A stretch of 32,425 bases of DNA from assembly GCA_902806325.1 (NCBI GenBank), contig CADCWE010000089.1, positions 1-32,425 of the forward strand. Direction: 5' to 3'. This document shows positions 1 through 7,347 of the stretch, one piece after another. The notes under the pieces were generated by a model, which had not been told where the DNA came from, did no database searches, and saw only the letters and a list, made by a program, of their open reading frames with translations. This stretch comes from an uncultured Thermomicrobiales bacterium (lineage in GTDB: Bacteria; Chloroflexota; Chloroflexia; Thermomicrobiales; UBA6265). A program made the position numbers and the translations under genes. Positions within the stretch are counted from its first letter, which is position 1, and the number at the start of each line of letters is the position of its first letter.

Positions 1-172
1 CGAACGAGAGCCGGGTCCGGGTCGAGGGCTCGTAGAACAGGGTCGCCAGGATCCGCCCCCGCAGCGGCGCCGCCGCCGACGGCATCTCCCGCGCCCGATC
101 CGCCTCGACGAACACCGCCTCCACCCATGCCCGGTCGAACTGGCCGACCGCCACCACATGCCGGATCGCCAC
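1..172 (-). CDS. pyrB: Aspartate carbamoyltransferase catalytic chain, N-terminal fragment
   Basis: Partial gene that runs off the left edge of the window. Reading the minus strand from a GTG at 172-170 gives 57 codons ending in the stretch ILATLFYEPSTRTRLSF. This is the carbamoyl-phosphate binding signature of aspartate carbamoyltransferase (FYEPSTRTR); ornithine carbamoyltransferases usually read FxKxSTRTR. The enzyme makes N-carbamoylaspartate in cytoplasmic pyrimidine synthesis. The GTG start follows a GGGAAGACGG purine tract. No ATG earlier in this frame competes, because the frame is open upstream but leaves conserved sequence. The gene is divergent from the MBL-fold gene at 359. Family assignment is firm from the motif; the remainder of the gene is outside the window, so completeness cannot be judged. 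Confidence 0.85.
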   Translation of the reverse strand, partial: MAIRHVVAVGQFDRAWVEAVFVEADRAREMPSAAAPLRGRILATLFYEPSTRTRLSF

Positions 173-208
173 CCGTCTTCCCCGTTGTTCCGAGCGAATT
201 GATGGGGC

Positions 209-214
209 AGTATA
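209..214 (-). promoter_or_regulatory. Possible -10 element for pyrB
   Basis: Read on the minus strand the bases are TATACT (5 of 6 to the sigma-70 -10 consensus), about 37 nt upstream of the pyrB GTG. No convincing -35 hexamer lies 16-18 nt upstream, because the palindromic repeat at 231-256 occupies that space. Weak call. Confidence 0.3.
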
Positions 215-230
215 GTCCGGGCGAAATGGC

Positions 231-326
231 CCCCTCCCCCAACGTTGGGGGAGGGGCTTTCGCCCACGCCGCGTCCAAGAGGGAAGCCCTCCGGCTCCCC
301 TTTCCCCCGGCGTAGGGGAAGGGGGG
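231..326. repeat. GC-rich palindromic intergenic repeat
   Basis: Positions 231-256 are a perfect 26-bp palindrome (13-bp arms of C-rich then G-rich sequence around AACGTT). A second, imperfect inverted repeat of C-runs and G-runs lies at 297-308 and 315-326. The pair fills most of the gap between the divergent pyrB and the MBL-fold gene. It looks like an interspersed palindromic element of the REP type, but no second copy occurs in this window, so repetitiveness is inferred. As RNA it would fold strongly in either direction. Confidence 0.5.
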
Positions 327-358
327 CGGTGTTGTTCGCCACCGACCAAGGACCACCA

Positions 359-1255
359 ATGCCCCTGATTCACCTCTCCCCCCGCGTTTCCTACATCCCC
401 GGTGGCGTCAACGCCGGCGTGATCCGCGGCGACGGCGACGCCGTCGTCCTGGTGGATACCGGGGTCAACGACACCGCCGGCAAGAAAGCGATCAAGGCCG
501 TGCGCGAGGAACTGGGCGGCGAGGTCGTCGCGATCCTGACCACCCACGCCCACGCCGACCACTTCGGCGCCAACGCCGCGGTCGTCAAGCGCACCGGCGC
601 CCGCGTCTACGCGCCGGAGTTCGACGAGGCGGTGCTCCGCTATCCCCTGCTCCAACCGGCCACCCTCTACGGGGGCGCCGATCCGCTGGACACCCTCCGC
701 GGCGGCTTCCTGCTCGCCCACGCCAGCCCGGTCGACGAGGTCATCCGTCCGGGTCCGTTGTCCGTCGCTGGGGTGCCGGTCGAGGTCGTATCGCTGGCGG
801 GGCACTCGATCAACCAGGTTGGCTACCTGGTCGACGGCGTCTTCTTCTGTGCCGATGTGGTGCTGCCGGCGGCGGTGCTGGACAAATACAAGATCCCCTA
901 CCTGTTCTCCGTCACCGACCACCTGGCCGCCCTCGACACCGCGCGGGCGGTGCCGTGCCAGGCCGCCGTTCCCGGCCACGGCCCCCACGTCGCCAACCTC
1001 GGCCAACTCGTCGCGCTCAACCGCGCCCTGATGGACGCGGTGCTGGCACGGTTGCTGGAGCTGGCGGCGGGGCCGGCGACGGCCGAGGCGATCCTGGCCG
1101 GGGTGCTGGCGAGCTTCGGCGCGCCGGTGACGGACGCCCCGTCGTTCTACCTGCTGCAGCCGACCGTGTTGGCCTGCCTCAGCCACCTCCACAGAACCGG
1201 GAAGGTCTCGCAGACGATCGCGGACGGGCGTTCGTGGTGGACCACCACCCCGTAG
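359..1255 (+). CDS. MBL-fold metallo-hydrolase
   Basis: 298-aa metallo-beta-lactamase superfamily protein. Motif order is canonical: LVDTG at residues 32-36, HAHADH at 63-68 (metal site 1 and 2 ligands), GHS with H149, CAD with D166, and PGHG with H207. These supply a full binuclear metal centre, so it should be an active hydrolase, most like the glyoxalase II or generic thioester/lactone hydrolase branch. The substrate cannot be read from sequence. After the core there is a C-terminal helical region of about 80 residues, as in many family members. Start chosen at ATG 359 because AAGGA sits just upstream and the protein then begins at the first fold strand; an upstream in-frame ATG at 245 would run through the palindromic repeat. 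It stands alone between pyrB and the ABC importer. Confidence 0.87.
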   Translation: MPLIHLSPRVSYIPGGVNAGVIRGDGDAVVLVDTGVNDTAGKKAIKAVREELGGEVVAILTTHAHADHFGANAAVVKRTGARVYAPEFDEAVLRYPLLQPATLYGGADPLDTLRGGFLLAHASPVDEVIRPGPLSVAGVPVEVVSLAGHSINQVGYLVDGVFFCADVVLPAAVLDKYKIPYLFSVTDHLAALDTARAVPCQAAVPGHGPHVANLGQLVALNRALMDAVLARLLELAAGPATAEAILAGVLASFGAPVTDAPSFYLLQPTVLACLSHLHRTGKVSQTIADGRSWWTTTP

Positions 1256-1331
1256 GGCCGGTTGGACCAAACGCGGACCCGGGCCTCGATCCCGGCCCCG
1301 GCACCAGGGCACCACCCGGCGACGCGGCGTC

Positions 1332-1360
1332 TTGACCCGCCCCCCGGGTAGTGCCATGAT
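1332..1360 (+). promoter_or_regulatory. Putative sigma-70 promoter for the peptide-type ABC importer
   Basis: TTGACC at 1332-1337 and CATGAT at 1355-1360 are separated by exactly 17 nt, giving a leader of about 165 nt before the binding protein start at 1531. The leader has some inverted repeats, but I recognise no riboswitch in it. The rest of the 1256-1530 gap shows nothing else identifiable. Confidence 0.5.
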
Positions 1361-1530
1361 TCGGCACGTTCTGGGGCACGGAACCGGGTTTGGGACGGAC
1401 CGGTCGACGCGGTTTCCCCGCTCCGCCGCCAGGCGGTGGAATCGGGAAGTCCGATCGTTCCGGGTTCCCTGGCCAACCACGGCGGCTAGCACGGCCGTCG
1501 CCGCATCGGACGAACGAAAAGGAGCATCGC

Positions 1531-3258
1531 ATGGCCGAAGCGCGCGTCGCCGATCTCGTGCAGCAACTGTCCGCGGGCCTCCTCAGTCGTCGCCGTTTCA
1601 TCCGCCGCGCGCTCGGCCTGGGTCTGTCCGCCCCGGCGATCGCCGCCCTGCTCGCCCAGGCGCCGTCGCCCGCGTCGGCCGCCCCGCGCGCCGGCGCCGC
1701 CTCTGGCGCCCGCCGGTTCCAGGCCGACGCGACCACCCTGGTCATCGCCGACAACCTCAAGGACACCTGGATCTGGCTGGACCCCGCCCACTTCTACGAG
1801 ATCAACTCCGCGGCGGCGATGAACGTCGTCCTCGAAACCCTCTATGCCCTGCCCGACTCGACCAAGCCGACCGAGTTCGTGCCACTGTTGGCCGAAGGGA
1901 TGCCCGAGGTCTCCGCCGACGGTTTGCAGGCGACGATCAAGCTGCGGAGCGGCGTCACCTTCCACAACAGCGGCAACCCGATGACCGCCGACGACGTGAT
2001 CTTCTCCTGGAACCGGCTGAAGAACGTCCTCGACCAGGGATCGTTCCTCGCCATCGACTACTGGGACGCGGTCGAGAAGGTCGACGATCTGACGATCAAG
2101 ATCGTGCTCAAGGCGCCCAACGTCGCCCTGGTGCCGATCCTGTCCTCCTACCCGCTCTCGATCACGGACAGCGCCGTGACGCGGGAGAACGGCGGCCTCG
2201 ACGACGAGAGCGCCGCCGAGAACGACACCGCCGCCGATTGGTGGAACGAGGGCAACTCGGCCGGTACCGGGCCGTTCCGCTTGACCGCCTGGGACATCGA
2301 GGGGGAGGTCGTCGTCGAGCGCTTCGCGGAGTACTGGGGCGATGCCCCGGCCTTGGAGCGGATCATCTGGCGCAACGTCACCGACCCCAACACCCAGCTC
2401 CAACTGGTCGAGACCGGCGAGGCCGACATCGCGTACTCCCTGGACCCCGACGCCGCGGTGGCGGTCAAGGAAGCCGGCGACCTGCAGGTGTTGACCGGAC
2501 CGACCCTGGCCCACGAGTACCTGGCCCTCCACACCCAGGAGGACCCGGGCGGCCCCGTCGCCACCAAGGAACTGCGCCAGGCGATCGGTTACGCGATCGA
2601 CTACCAGGGAATCATCGACGACCTGCTCAAGGGCGCCGGAATCAAGCCGGCGACCATCGTCCCCGAACCCCTGCTCGGCTCCGAGGCCGTGCGGGAGTTC
2701 GGCTACACCACCGATCTGGCGCGGGCTCAGGAGCTGTTCGACGGCACCGGTCTCGGCGAGGTCGAACTGACGCTGACCTACGGCGCAGGCGGCCAGGGCG
2801 AAGGCGGACTCGCCCTGGAAACCCTGGTGCCCAAGCTTCAGGCCGACCTCCAGCAGGTGAACGGTTTAACGGTCGCCCTTAATCCGATGGACGCCGCCAA
2901 GCGGTTGGAGGATTTCCGCAACGGCAAGCTCCAGTTCACCATCTCCGGGTGGTCGCCGGATTACCCGGACGTCCACACCTACGCCGAGCCGTTCGGCCGC
3001 ACCAACACCGCCGCCGCCAAGCGCGTCGGGTACTCGAATCCGGAGGTCGACGCCGCCCTCGACGCCGGCATCGCCGAAACCGACCCCGCCAAGCGCGAGC
3101 AACTCTACGTCGACATCCAAAAGCGGCTGATCGAGGACGCCCCGTTCCTCGTCCTCTACCAGCCGATCGACCAGAAAGCCGCGTCCAAGGCGGTCCAGGG
3201 CGCGGCCACCCACTCGGTCGCGATGATTCAGCTGCGGGGCGTGTCGAAGACCGCCTAA
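1531..3258 (+). CDS. ABC transporter substrate-binding protein, family 5 (peptide/nickel type), Tat-exported
   Basis: 575-aa extracytoplasmic solute receptor of the SBP_bac_5 family, which captures peptides or other solutes for a Dpp/Opp-type importer. The N-terminus carries a twin-arginine signal: SRRRFI at residues 19-24, followed by a hydrophobic stretch to about residue 43 and an Ala-rich cleavage region near 50. Export should therefore be folded, via Tat. The mature part has typical family features such as a 'SGVTFHNS...MTADDVIFSW' type segment and a conserved 'GTGPFRL' motif. ATG 1531 is preceded by AAAAGGAG at good spacing; longer in-frame starts from 1390 would bury the Tat signal. 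It is followed by two permease genes on the same strand, separated by a strong hairpin. Substrate unknown. Confidence 0.9.
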   Translation: MAEARVADLVQQLSAGLLSRRRFIRRALGLGLSAPAIAALLAQAPSPASAAPRAGAASGARRFQADATTLVIADNLKDTWIWLDPAHFYEINSAAAMNVVLETLYALPDSTKPTEFVPLLAEGMPEVSADGLQATIKLRSGVTFHNSGNPMTADDVIFSWNRLKNVLDQGSFLAIDYWDAVEKVDDLTIKIVLKAPNVALVPILSSYPLSITDSAVTRENGGLDDESAAENDTAADWWNEGNSAGTGPFRLTAWDIEGEVVVERFAEYWGDAPALERIIWRNVTDPNTQLQLVETGEADIAYSLDPDAAVAVKEAGDLQVLTGPTLAHEYLALHTQEDPGGPVATKELRQAIGYAIDYQGIIDDLLKGAGIKPATIVPEPLLGSEAVREFGYTTDLARAQELFDGTGLGEVELTLTYGAGGQGEGGLALETLVPKLQADLQQVNGLTVALNPMDAAKRLEDFRNGKLQFTISGWSPDYPDVHTYAEPFGRTNTAAAKRVGYSNPEVDAALDAGIAETDPAKREQLYVDIQKRLIEDAPFLVLYQPIDQKAASKAVQGAATHSVAMIQLRGVSKTA

Positions 3259-3282
3259 CGGCGCGAATCACCCCTCTGCGCT

Positions 3283-3339
3283 GCTTCCTATTCCCGGGTC
3301 GCTCCGAACCCCACGTTGAGCGACCCGGGACTAGGAAGC
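3283..3339 (+). other. Intercistronic stem-loop between binding protein and permease genes
   Basis: The arms 3283-3304 and 3318-3339 are 22 bp each and complementary except for one mismatched position, with a 13-nt loop. No T-run follows the 3' arm, so it is not a standard intrinsic terminator. Stem-loops in this position in binding-protein-dependent transport operons (the malE-malF arrangement is the classic case) stabilise the upstream message and lower permease expression; that role here is inferred from position and shape. Confidence 0.7.
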
Positions 3340-3405
3340 GACCGTCGCCGCTGGCCGGCACCATCGCGCTTCGTCACGCGACGCCCGAATCGTTCGAGGA
3401 CCGCG

Positions 3406-4425
3406 ATGGGTCTCTGGCGCTACATCCTGCGGCGGTTGGGGCTGGCGGTGGTGGTGCTGCTCATCGTCAGCGTTGCCACGTTCTCCCTCGCCCAGGCGAT
3501 CCCCGGTGATCCCCTCGATGCCCGGATCAGCGAGCGCCAGGCCGACAACCCGCGGGTCCGCGCCGCCCTCGAACGGCGCTGGGGCCTCGACGAGCCGGTG
3601 CCGGTCCAGTACGTCGTCTACGTCCGCAACCTGCTCCGTGGCGACCTCGGGGAATCCATCGACAAATCCCGCCCCGTCGCCGACGAGCTGCGCAAGTTCG
3701 TCCCGGCGACCGTCGAACTGACGCTGTTCGCGATGCTCTTCGCGCTCGGAGTCGGGGTACCGTTGGGGATCGTGGCCGCGATTTTCCAGAACCGGTGGCC
3801 GGACCACCTGGCCCGGTTCGTCTCCCTGATCGGCACGTCGGTCCCCGTGTTCTGGCTCGGGTTGCTGGCGTTGTACGTGTTTTGGGTGCGGCTCGGCTGG
3901 CTGCCGGGACCGGGTCGTCTCGACGTCGGGATGACCCAACCGCCGCTGGTCACCGGGTTGGTCAGCCTCGACGCGATCCTCGACCGCGACGGGGCGGCGT
4001 TCCGCAGCCTGCTGCGCCACGTCGCGATGCCGGCGGTCGTGCTCGGCTCGTTCGCGATGGGCATCGTCGCCCGGATGCTGCGCTCCTCCCTGCTCGTCGC
4101 CCTGAGCGACGACTACGTCCGCACCGCGCGGGCGAAGGGATTGGTCGAGCGGCGCGTGGTGATGGGCCACGCGCTGCGCAACGCCCTGATCCCGACCGTG
4201 ACCGTCCTCGGCCTGACCTTCGCCTCGTTGCTGGCCGGCGCGGTGCTGACCGAGACCATCTTCTCCTGGCCCGGCGTCGGATCCTACGCGGTGACCCGAG
4301 CGGTCAAGCTCGACTACCCGGCGTTGCTCGGGGTGACGCTGTTCATCGCCTTCGCTTACATTGTCTTCAACCTGGTGGTCGATATTGCCTACGGGATCCT
4401 CGATCCCCGAATCCGGATCGGGTAG
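3406..4425 (+). CDS. ABC transporter permease, DppB/OppB type
   Basis: 339-aa inner-membrane permease of the binding-protein-dependent transport family. It begins with a short cytoplasmic stretch and a first membrane helix (about residues 9-30), followed by the ATLIPGDP-like family segment (here AQAIPGDPLDAR) and a 'VQYVVYVRNLLRGDLGESI' type periplasmic loop. Five further hydrophobic segments follow. The EAA loop that docks the ATPase is DDYVRTARAKGLVERRV plus HALRNALIPT. ATG 3406 is chosen because GAGGA lies 6 nt upstream and the protein then starts as family members do; the in-frame ATG at 3316 would begin inside the intercistronic stem-loop. The partner permease follows after 49 nt. No ATPase gene is in the window. 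Confidence 0.92.
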   Translation: MGLWRYILRRLGLAVVVLLIVSVATFSLAQAIPGDPLDARISERQADNPRVRAALERRWGLDEPVPVQYVVYVRNLLRGDLGESIDKSRPVADELRKFVPATVELTLFAMLFALGVGVPLGIVAAIFQNRWPDHLARFVSLIGTSVPVFWLGLLALYVFWVRLGWLPGPGRLDVGMTQPPLVTGLVSLDAILDRDGAAFRSLLRHVAMPAVVLGSFAMGIVARMLRSSLLVALSDDYVRTARAKGLVERRVVMGHALRNALIPTVTVLGLTFASLLAGAVLTETIFSWPGVGSYAVTRAVKLDYPALLGVTLFIAFAYIVFNLVVDIAYGILDPRIRIG

Positions 4426-4474
4426 CGCCATCGGGATCGGCGCGGGCCGGCAGGAAGGGAAGGCGCATCCGCAG

Positions 4475-5419
4475 TTGGCCACCACGAGCACCACCTCGCC
4501 TGCCGTCATCACCCAGGCCCGGACGACCCCGGTCGGTCCCATCTCGTTGCGCCCGCGCCGAACCCCGCTCGGCGATGCCTGGCGCACGCTGCGCCGGCAA
4601 CCGGTGGCGATGGCTGGCCTGACCATCATCCTCGGCTGGCTGCTGCTCGGTCTGCTGGCGCCGGTGCTGCCGCTCGACGATCCGTTGACCCCGCAATCGG
4701 GCAACAACCTTCAGGAACCAAGCCGCGACCACTGGCTGGGCACCGACGAACTCGGCCGCGACATGCTCAGCCGGGTGATCTACGGCGCCCGGATCTCGCT
4801 CCCGTCCGGCGTCCTGGTGATCCTCGCCACCGGCAGCTTCGGCTGCCTGATCGGCGCCGTCGCCGGCTACGTCGGCGGTTGGGTGGACAACGCGATCATG
4901 CGCTTCGCCGACGCGGTCCTCTCCTTCCCCTCGATCATCCTGGCGATGACGATCACCGCCGTCAGTTCCGGCCTGCCCTGGGGCCAGAACCGGCTCCTCA
5001 ACGCCTTGCTCGCGGTCGGGCTGGTGCTGTGGCCGGAATACGCGCGGGTGATGCGGGGGCAGGTGCTCTCGATCAAGACCAACGAGTACGTCACCGCCGC
5101 CCAATCCGTCGGCGCCTCGTCTTGGCGCGTCCTGACCCGCCACATCCTGCCCAGCACCGACGCCCCGATCATCGTCAAGGCGACCCTCGACGTCGGCGCC
5201 GCGATCGTGTTGACCGCCAGCCTCAGCTTCATCGGCCTCGGCGTCGTCCCCCCGACCCCGGAGTGGGGCGCGATGATCAATCAAGGATTCAAGAAGGGGA
5301 TCGAGTTCTGGTGGATGTCGTCCGTGCCCGGCATCGCCATCATGTCGGTCGTGATGGCCCTCAACTTCTTCGGCGACGGGCTGCGCGACGCGCTCGACCC
5401 CCGGCGGCGCGGCCGGTGA
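4475..5419 (+). CDS. ABC transporter permease, DppC/OppC type
   Basis: 314-aa second permease of the importer. Residues about 1-40 form a Thr/Pro-rich cytoplasmic tail, then a first helix (GLTIILGWLLLGLLAPVL), the conserved family segment HWLGTDELGRDMLSRVIYGAR, five more hydrophobic segments, and the EAA loop NEYVTAAQSVGASSWRVL with HILPS. The start is a TTG at 4475, preceded by a long purine tract (GGAAGGGAAGG). The in-frame ATG at 4361 would overlap dppB by 65 nt without a ribosome site, and the next ATG (4609) falls inside the first membrane helix. The 3' end overlaps the following GTG by 4 bp, which suggests translational coupling to the YbaK-type gene. Confidence 0.9.
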   Translation: MATTSTTSPAVITQARTTPVGPISLRPRRTPLGDAWRTLRRQPVAMAGLTIILGWLLLGLLAPVLPLDDPLTPQSGNNLQEPSRDHWLGTDELGRDMLSRVIYGARISLPSGVLVILATGSFGCLIGAVAGYVGGWVDNAIMRFADAVLSFPSIILAMTITAVSSGLPWGQNRLLNALLAVGLVLWPEYARVMRGQVLSIKTNEYVTAAQSVGASSWRVLTRHILPSTDAPIIVKATLDVGAAIVLTASLSFIGLGVVPPTPEWGAMINQGFKKGIEFWWMSSVPGIAIMSVVMALNFFGDGLRDALDPRRRGR

Positions 5420-5943
5420 GGACCGGTTCCCGGCCGGAGGTGGGCCGGTTCGATGACGATGCGGTGGCGAGCCTGCGCCGCTTCGTCGCCGACCGTGGGT
5501 TGGACGCCGAGTTGCTGACCCCGAACACGCCGATGCCGACCGTGCCGCTGGCGGCGGCGGCGATCGGCGTCTCACCGGAGGTGATCCTTAAGTCGCTGCT
5601 GTTTCGCGACCGCGCCGGAACCCTGGTCCTCGCCATCGCCTCCGGCACCGCCAAGGTGGACCGCGACCGGCTGGCCGCGGTCGCGGGGCTGGACCGGCCG
5701 CGGCTGGCCGACGCGGCGACGGTCCTCGCCGCGACCGGGTTTCCGGCGGGCGGTGTGGCGCCGATCGGCCATCGGACCCCGTTCCCGGTCGTCCTCGACC
5801 GCCGCGCCGCCGCCCTCGCCGTCGCCTACGGCGGCGGCGGGTCCGAACACGCGCTCTTGCGGGTCATCCCGGCGGATATCGTCCGCCTGACCGGCGCCGT
5901 CGTCGCCGACATCACCGGCGCCACCCCCGAGGAGACCCGATGA
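5416..5943 (+). CDS. YbaK/aminoacyl-tRNA deacylase domain protein
   Basis: 175-aa protein of the YbaK/ProX/EbsC family, whose members hydrolyse mischarged aminoacyl-tRNAs such as Cys-tRNA(Pro) in trans. Visible family features are an N-terminal segment with TPNTPMPTVPLAAAAIGV, then EVILKSLLFR (the VKTLVF-type strand with the conserved Lys), the AIASGTAKVD strand, and the late GGVAPIGHRTPFPVVLD motif followed by AYGGGGSEHALL. The start is GTG 5416, which overlaps the stop of the permease gene (GTGA); the next gene overlaps its stop in turn (ATGA). Context with a peptide-type importer is probably operonic convenience rather than function. Which aminoacyl-tRNA it clears cannot be told. Confidence 0.85.
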   Translation: MRTGSRPEVGRFDDDAVASLRRFVADRGLDAELLTPNTPMPTVPLAAAAIGVSPEVILKSLLFRDRAGTLVLAIASGTAKVDRDRLAAVAGLDRPRLADAATVLAATGFPAGGVAPIGHRTPFPVVLDRRAAALAVAYGGGGSEHALLRVIPADIVRLTGAVVADITGATPEETR

Positions 5944-7043
5944 CCGATCACCCCGCCGGCGACCCGGCCGTGTCCCCGCCGTCCGATTCCCCCGCGCGGC
6001 GCGGCGACCTGATCGCCCTGATCGGCACAACCACCCGTGTCTATGACGAGTGCTTGCTCCCCAACGGCGCCCTCGTCTCGGCGCCCGCCCATCTGCCGTT
6101 CTATCCGGCCCGCGCCACCGACGCCTTTCTTTGCCGCCCCGGTCCGACCATCGCCGCCGCGATCCTGGCGATGGATGCCCTCGGCCGCGATGTCCGCACG
6201 CCTCCCCTCCGCTGGCTCCGCGACCGCGCCGCCGGGTTCGGCGACGACGGCCTCCTGCGGCGGGCCTACCAGATCCACGGACCCGTGCGCGACGATCGGC
6301 CGGATCTGATCGGCAGCGGCATCCTCTTGGCGGCGATCGTCCGCCGTTCGGACCGCGCCCAGGGCGAGATCGCGACCGCCGTCTGCCGCGCCCTGGCCTC
6401 CGCGATCGCCGTCCGCTGGGACGGGCAGCGGTTTCGCGACCACCCGGACGCGGTCGGCGCCATCCGGGCCGCCGAGTTGACCGTCGCCGCGAGCGGTCTC
6501 CGCGCCGCCGCCGTCGTCTTCGACGTGCCCCAGTGGTCCCGCGTCGCCGACACCATGACCGCCGCCCGCGACGGGGCGATCGTCGACGCGTTCGCCTTCC
6601 GCGGCACGCCCGATCCCAACGCCGAGGACCGCGACGACGACCTCTTGGCGCTGCTCGCCCTGGCTTGGCCGCTCGGGTCCGCTGACGCGCCGCCGGACGC
6701 CGCCGGCGCCGCCGATCTCGCCGAAGCCGCGGTCGGACTCCGCGACGTGTCCTGGCACGGCGGCGATCCGGTCGCCCACCTTGCCCACGCCGGGACCAAC
6801 CGGCTGCGCCCGGCAGATCTGTTCTGGCTCGCCGCCGCCCATGCTTCCGCCGGCAACGTCGACCGTGCCGGTCGTTACCACGCCCTCGGCACCGCGCTCG
6901 CCGACGGCGACGGCCACTTCCCGGCGCACGTCGCCGCCCCCGACCGCGACCCCGCCCCGCGCCCGTTCCTGCTCGCCCACCTCTTGTTCGTCCTGTCCGC
7001 CGGCGCCCTCGGGCTGCTCGACGACCCGCCCAGGACCGGATAA
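5940..7043 (+). CDS. Hypothetical protein, remotely GH15-like (alpha/alpha barrel)
   Basis: 367-aa Ala-rich protein that I do not recognise firmly. Near the N-terminus the run CLLPNGALVSAPAHLPFYP followed by a hydrophobic helix and DALGRD resembles the opening of GH15 glucoamylase-type (alpha/alpha)6 barrels (pattern NGAIVAAP...Y...RD..AxxxLG). The usual Trp-Pro-Arg-Asp block is not intact, and I see no clear pair of catalytic glutamates. The rest is a series of amphipathic helices, consistent with a toroid. It may be a non-catalytic relative or a highly diverged hydrolase. It starts at ATG 5940, overlapping the upstream stop by 4 bp. Coding potential is clear from the coupled start and high third-position GC; the family link is tentative. 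Confidence 0.75.
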   Translation: MTDHPAGDPAVSPPSDSPARRGDLIALIGTTTRVYDECLLPNGALVSAPAHLPFYPARATDAFLCRPGPTIAAAILAMDALGRDVRTPPLRWLRDRAAGFGDDGLLRRAYQIHGPVRDDRPDLIGSGILLAAIVRRSDRAQGEIATAVCRALASAIAVRWDGQRFRDHPDAVGAIRAAELTVAASGLRAAAVVFDVPQWSRVADTMTAARDGAIVDAFAFRGTPDPNAEDRDDDLLALLALAWPLGSADAPPDAAGAADLAEAAVGLRDVSWHGGDPVAHLAHAGTNRLRPADLFWLAAAHASAGNVDRAGRYHALGTALADGDGHFPAHVAAPDRDPAPRPFLLAHLLFVLSAGALGLLDDPPRTG

Positions 7044-7347
7044 GCGGGCGGCAAGCGACCGCTGGCGCCCGATCGGACATCGTCAGCATCCGGGGTTGCC
7101 GCCGGGACGGGTCAAGGCGGCAGCAACCCAGATGTTGAGCCGTGAAGCGGCCCGAGCGCCAGATCCGAGCGGTTGGCAACGCGACATCCGCGACGGACCG
7201 TTGGATCGGCGGGCGGTCGTCGACCGGTTCGCTGTTGCCCCGGAGCGGATGGCCGCGTTGGCGCCGTTCCCGCGTCGTGCGTCATACTTTCGGCATCAAC
7301 CCGCCGCCGCGGCGCCATTCCGCGCCCCCTCACCGTCAGGACCCACG
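7044..7347 (+). other. Intergenic gap with a GC-rich hairpin
   Basis: No gene seen. A hairpin with arms 7093-7103 and 7116-7129 (one bulged dinucleotide) follows the GH15-like gene by 50 nt, with no T-run after it; it could end transcription weakly or protect the 3' end. A poor -10-like CATACT occurs near 7283, but no well-spaced -35 accompanies it. Confidence 0.4.

Noticed and set aside
1400-1500. Possible cobalamin-type riboswitch (GGGAAGTCCG segment before the ABC importer)
   Set aside because: The B12 box and the expected GCCACTG partner are absent; the match is only a few bases.
7091-7150. Sequence reminiscent of an SRP RNA apical domain (GGGTCAAGG...GGCAGCAACCC)
   Set aside because: The conserved GNAR tetraloop and the proper spacing between the two sides are missing, and the segment folds better as a simple hairpin.
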